From Anaerolineae bacterium (GTDB taxonomy: Bacteria; Chloroflexota; Anaerolineae; Aggregatilineales; Phototrophicaceae), in contig JANQRM010000023.1 of assembly GCA_028284565.1 (NCBI GenBank), positions 1 to 26,376 of the forward strand: 26,376 bases of DNA, read 5' to 3'. Each line of letters begins with the position of its first letter. Within the stretch, counting starts at the first letter, position 1. The position numbers were made by a program, and so were the translations under genes. Of the stretch, positions 23,572 through 26,376 are shown piece by piece. The notes under the pieces were generated by a model. It saw only the letters and a program-made list of their open reading frames with translations. It ran no database searches and had not been told where the DNA came from.

Positions 23572-24885
23572 CTACCAGGTATCCTCGACTTCTGGCACTT
23601 CGTCTTCACGCGGATAGAACCGCTTGTGGACATCCCCGCCACTGAGGATATGATGATCGCTCTCTTCAAACGTGACACTCCGATGGATCACACGCCGTTG
23701 TGGAGAGGCAACCAACACCGTGTCCGACTCCACCATGCGACCCGGAAAGACGACCATGCCCGACCCGATGCGACAGTTATGCCCAATCGCACTGCCCAGC
23801 ACAATCTGCCCGACCTCATCCAAAATGCCGTTCTGACTCATCGCCCGAATCGACTTCTGTGCCAGCAAGTTAAAGTCCGTGAAGGTACTCCCCGCGCCGA
23901 CAAAGCTATTGCGACCAATCACACACATCTGCAAGCAGGTATTCTGTGCGATAATCGAATTCTCCATCACCGCCGTCAGATACAACGCAGAACGGAAGGG
24001 CAGGAAGCACCCATTCCCCACGCTACTCATCATCAGCACACAGCCATCATCCAGCGTGACGTTATCCCCAATCGTGCAGTTGTCGATGATCACCCCCGCA
24101 CCAATCGAGACATTGTTCCCAATCTTCGCCGGACCCGTAATCACTGCCGATGGATGAATGCTACAATTCCGTCCGATGTCCACCGTCGCTGAGGTCTGCA
24201 TCAACTGACGATATTCCACCAGCCCACGCCACAACAGCCGAAGATTCTCAAAGAGGCTCGTGCGGATTTGCATGTCCTCACGTCCCGCTCGCCCGAAGTT
24301 GCCATAGATGATGCTGGCGAAATAGACATGCACCCAACTCTCCACCGAAATCAAGGCACGCATCGGCGCATAGTGAGTCAGATTACCCTGACGCATCGTC
24401 ATGAAGTCCGGCACGCTATAGAAGCCAATCTCATGGGCATCGCTCGGCACAATCACTGGCTCAATCTCGCTCGTATACCCATTCGGGAAGTAATACAAAT
24501 CCGCCAGATGGATAAAGTGGTTGTCCTTATCGACGGATTGCTCGAAGTCTTCTGTTAGGGGCAGGGTGTAGGTCTTGAATGCGGGGTCATTCGCACGGAA
24601 CGCCGCCCGACATGCCTTCCCACGTTTGCGCGCCTCCGTCATGAAGTAATCGAGGAACTCCCAATCGAACCAGAGATTATCCCGATAGACAATCGCCTCG
24701 CCCTCGATATTGACAATCTCGCCACGCTCGTCAAACACGCCACCGAGTTCACAATCCTTGCCCAGATAATCCCGCAACATATCCTCATGTTGGAGCTTGA
24801 GGGGCTTCACGCCAATCGTTAACAGGCTGGCAGGTTCATTAAAGGGGGGGACGTGTTGTTTGTCTTCTAGGATATAACGGTACAT
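23572..24885 (-). CDS. Left-handed beta-helix (hexapeptide-repeat) protein, GlmU-like architecture
   Basis: The roughly 437-residue protein has an N-terminal region of about 240 residues without clear motif, then hexapeptide repeats of a left-handed beta-helix. Examples are ATVDIGRNCSIHPSAVITGP, AKIGNNVSIGAGVIIDNCTI, GDNVTLDDGCVL and later IVLGSAIGHNCRIGSGMVVF. This is the fold of acyltransferase/nucleotidyltransferase proteins such as GlmU. I do not see the GxG...RxxxxxxK signature of sugar-nucleotidyltransferases, so catalytic activity is uncertain. ATG at 24885 (GAGG three bases upstream, tight) is chosen; ATG 24897 or a TTG at 24909 are alternatives. A TATACT box lies at 24923-24918. The broken Uma2 gene begins two bases after its stop, so they form one transcript. 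Confidence 0.8.
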   Translation of the reverse strand: MYRYILEDKQHVPPFNEPASLLTIGVKPLKLQHEDMLRDYLGKDCELGGVFDERGEIVNIEGEAIVYRDNLWFDWEFLDYFMTEARKRGKACRAAFRANDPAFKTYTLPLTEDFEQSVDKDNHFIHLADLYYFPNGYTSEIEPVIVPSDAHEIGFYSVPDFMTMRQGNLTHYAPMRALISVESWVHVYFASIIYGNFGRAGREDMQIRTSLFENLRLLWRGLVEYRQLMQTSATVDIGRNCSIHPSAVITGPAKIGNNVSIGAGVIIDNCTIGDNVTLDDGCVLMMSSVGNGCFLPFRSALYLTAVMENSIIAQNTCLQMCVIGRNSFVGAGSTFTDFNLLAQKSIRAMSQNGILDEVGQIVLGSAIGHNCRIGSGMVVFPGRMVESDTVLVASPQRRVIHRSVTFEESDHHILSGGDVHKRFYPREDEVPEVEDTW

Positions 24886-25043
24886 AAGCCTCGCCATCTC
24901 ACGACACAATTTCCCCTAGTATAGCCCAAAATGACAAAAACGATGTAATGATGTGCTGTTTTGGTTGGTCAAATGTTTGTGCTATGTTTGTTGATCTATC
25001 CTCTTTTGGCATGATTTGCGATACCAATGCACTTGGTTGCTGA

Positions 25044-25083
25044 TTTTATCCCAAATTTGGGATAAAAAGTCCTGCTAGCAGGA
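25044..25083 (-). terminator. Two adjacent perfect palindromes, 24 and 14 bp
   Basis: The first (25044-25067) reads TTTTATCCCAAA joined to its own complement. The second (25070-25083) is TCCTGCTAGCAGGA. On the minus strand the second hairpin is followed by CTTTTT, the form of a short intrinsic terminator. That would end transcripts of the WD40 gene or of the promoter at 25284-25313. The stem is only 5 bp with a CTAG loop, so an operator role is an alternative. Confidence 0.5.
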
Positions 25084-25170
25084 GTTAACAGACAAATATT
25101 TGAGTCACGAGATGGATAATAGTTGCCTGATTTTATGTTTGCTTCAGGTTGGTTTTTGGTTAGAAGAACC

Positions 25171-25252
25171 AGTTAGCAACTCAGCTAGTTAGCATTTCAG
25201 CCATCAGGTTATTAGCATGTTAAGGTGCGGGATAGCGCGTCAGCATTTCAGC
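25171..25252. repeat. Three degenerate 15-bp repeats
   Basis: AGTTAGCAACTCAGC (25171-25185), AGTTAGCATTTCAGC (25187-25201) and CGTCAGCATTTCAGC (25238-25252) recur in one orientation. Further partial copies of GGTTAGC/ATCAGG lie between and after them. Their meaning is unknown. Confidence 0.5.
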
Positions 25253-25283
25253 AGGTTAGCTATCAGGATTGAACTAATGTTCT

Positions 25284-25313
25284 ATTATAACATGAAATGG
25301 AGTGATTGGGCAA
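25284..25313 (-). promoter_or_regulatory. Promoter inside the noncoding stretch
   Basis: TTGCCC (25313-25308) and a perfect TATAAT (25289-25284) are 18 bp apart on the minus strand, just after the WD40 gene. The start would be near 25277, about 390 bp before the beta-helix gene ATG. Confidence 0.55.
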
Positions 25314-25329
25314 GCGAATCAGGTGCTTA

Positions 25330-26376
25330 TCATTCCCCAGTCTGAATCCCCCACAACCGAACTGTTCCATCTGAGCTACCTGTAGCAAACATCGTACCAT
25401 CTGATGAAAATTCCACACTTAACACAGGATCGATATGGCTACAAGTTAAGATACAAATGGAGATGAGTTCTCTTGCCGAATCCACTTCCCATAACTTGAT
25501 ACTATTATCACCACCCACCGAAACTAGAAGAGTTCCATCTGGTGAAAATGCTACGCTTCGAACATATAATGAATGCACATCGAAGAAGGTGCGCTCTCGG
25601 CCAGTATGCACATTCCATAATTTAACTCTGTGATCGCTACTCCCTGAAGCGAGAGTATTGCCATCCGGCGCAAATGCTACACTCTGTATCCATTCATCAT
25701 GCCCACTGAGGGTAAAGAGTTCGATACCTGTGTTGACATCCCATAGTTTGATGGTGTTATCCCCACTTCCTGAAGCGAGAGTATTGCCATCCGGCGCAAA
25801 TGCTACACTCTGTATCCATTCATCATGCCCACTGAGGGTAAAGAGTTCGTTACCTGTGTTGACATCCCATAGTTTGATGGTGTTATCGCTACTCCCTGAA
25901 GCGAGAGTATTGCCATCCGGCGCAAATGCTACACTGAGTACTGATGACGTATGTCCACTGAGAGTAAAAAGTTCGTCACCTGTGTTGACATCCCATAATT
26001 TAATAGTGTTATCGCTACTCCCCGAAGCGAGAGTATTGCCATCCGACGCAAATGCTACACTGAGTACTGATGACGTATGTCCACTGAGAGTAAAAAGTTC
26101 GTCACCTGTGTTGACATCCCATAGTTTAACGGCATTTTCATAGCCAGGAGAAGCTAGAAGCAGACCATTCGGTGAAAAAGCTACACTCCTCACAGAATCC
26201 GAATATTCAACAAGCGAGTTAAGTTCATTGCCTGTATCCACATCCCAAAATTTCACTGTGTCTGCACTTGCCGAAAGCAACGTATTGCTATCAGAAAAGA
26301 ATGCTAAGCTCACAATAGGAGATGAATGCCCATTGAGGGTAAAGAGTTCGTTACCCGTATTCACATCCCATAACTT
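25330..26376 (-). CDS. WD40-repeat protein, N-terminus beyond window
   Basis: The frame is open to the right edge, so only the C-terminal 348 residues are seen. They form about eight WD40 blades of roughly 42 residues. Four central blades share AFAxDGNTLASGSxDN/H and (I/V)KLW(D/N)V and come in pairs: two begin SGHTSSVLSV and two SGHDEWIQSV. At DNA level the period is exactly 126 bp. Such highly uniform WD40 arrays occur in bacterial and fungal proteins where the propeller follows an NTPase (STAND/NLR-like), kinase or peptidase domain; the missing N-terminus would tell. The stop is TGA at 25332-25330 with an overlapping TAA. Transcription likely ends at the palindromes 250 bp on. Confidence 0.9.
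   Translation of the reverse strand, partial: KLWDVNTGNELFTLNGHSSPIVSLAFFSDSNTLLSASADTVKFWDVDTGNELNSLVEYSDSVRSVAFSPNGLLLASPGYENAVKLWDVNTGDELFTLSGHTSSVLSVAFASDGNTLASGSSDNTIKLWDVNTGDELFTLSGHTSSVLSVAFAPDGNTLASGSSDNTIKLWDVNTGNELFTLSGHDEWIQSVAFAPDGNTLASGSGDNTIKLWDVNTGIELFTLSGHDEWIQSVAFAPDGNTLASGSSDHRVKLWNVHTGRERTFFDVHSLYVRSVAFSPDGTLLVSVGGDNSIKLWEVDSARELISICILTCSHIDPVLSVEFSSDGTMFATGSSDGTVRLWGIQTGE
25708..26211. repeat. 126-bp tandem repeats within the WD40 gene
   Basis: The marker ending ACTGAGRGTAAARAGTTCG recurs at 25708, 25834, 25960 and 26086, exactly 126 bp apart each time. Between units 25708 and 25834, and between 25960 and 26086, the DNA is nearly identical; the two pairs differ in the SGH(T/D)xx segment. 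Confidence 0.9.

Larger units (their letters stand above)
24910..25329. other. 420-bp noncoding stretch with promoter, palindromes and degenerate repeats
   Basis: No coding frame with support was found here. It contains a minus-strand promoter (25284-25313), three degenerate 15-bp repeats (25171-25252) and two adjacent perfect palindromes (25044-25067 and 25070-25083). A transcript from the promoter would run through the repeats and palindromes, either as a long leader for the beta-helix gene or as a separate small RNA. Confidence 0.6.

Noticed and set aside
24910..25329. tRNA or other structured RNA gene
   Set aside because: I found no cloverleaf, TTCGA-type loop or known riboswitch core in this stretch; only the palindromes and a promoter are supported.
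25658..26143. Plus-strand repeated frame opposite the WD40 gene
   Set aside because: The repeats only mirror the 126-bp units of the WD40 gene on the other strand.
25708..26211. CRISPR-like regular spacing
   Set aside because: The period is a constant 126 bp with no unique spacers and translates as WD40 blades.

Overview
The window is about 26 kb of bacterial chromosome with roughly balanced base composition. Gene content points to a Chloroflexota (Anaerolineae-like) bacterium. The hints are a membrane-anchored PknB-type kinase with thrombospondin type 3, SH3 and beta-propeller parts, a deazaflavin-type nitroreductase homologue, a pentapeptide-TIR protein, a homologue of cyanobacterial acyl-ACP reductase, Uma2 and WD40 proteins. 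The taxonomic call is inference; no rRNA or other marker is present.

Layout. 1-5058 (all minus): an orphan methylcrotonyl-CoA carboxylase-type carboxyltransferase, then a Ser/Thr kinase, then rsgA running off the left edge. 5199-6685 (minus): a complete small operon, arsR / AHSA1-like / VOC protein, with a readable promoter, an operator filling the promoter spacer and an intrinsic terminator. 6790-12850: single genes of housekeeping or stress type: an SDR, an unknown helical protein, a SAM methyltransferase with a G10 tract in its leader, a class-C-type serine hydrolase, and a MerR/TipAS regulator paired with a DUF2268 zinc-protease-like protein. 12977-14128 (minus): a membrane protein with a pore-like region.

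14300-18200 (plus) is a co-oriented redox module: MarR regulator with a consensus promoter, a frameshifted deazaflavin nitroreductase-like gene, a zinc-less MDR reductase, a cupin and a Gal80-like Gfo/Idh oxidoreductase. It is flanked by 101-bp direct repeats (91% identical). One repeat is the start and upstream region of the membrane-protein gene; the other is a truncated orphan copy.

18349-23569 (minus) is accessory DNA: a pentapeptide-TIR protein with a small ORF behind it, a sulfatase, an acyl-ACP-reductase-like gene and a Uma2 gene broken by an in-frame stop. The sulfatase lies between two direct copies (168 bp, 96% identical) of the 3' end of the reductase gene. With a decayed cupin 3' end at 16364-16478, the window holds three truncated gene duplicates, two of them bracketing inserted gene(s). 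No transposase or integrase is visible.

23572-26376 (minus): a left-handed beta-helix protein, a 444-bp noncoding stretch with a promoter and two adjacent perfect palindromes, and a WD40 protein with near-identical 126-bp repeats that is cut by the right edge.
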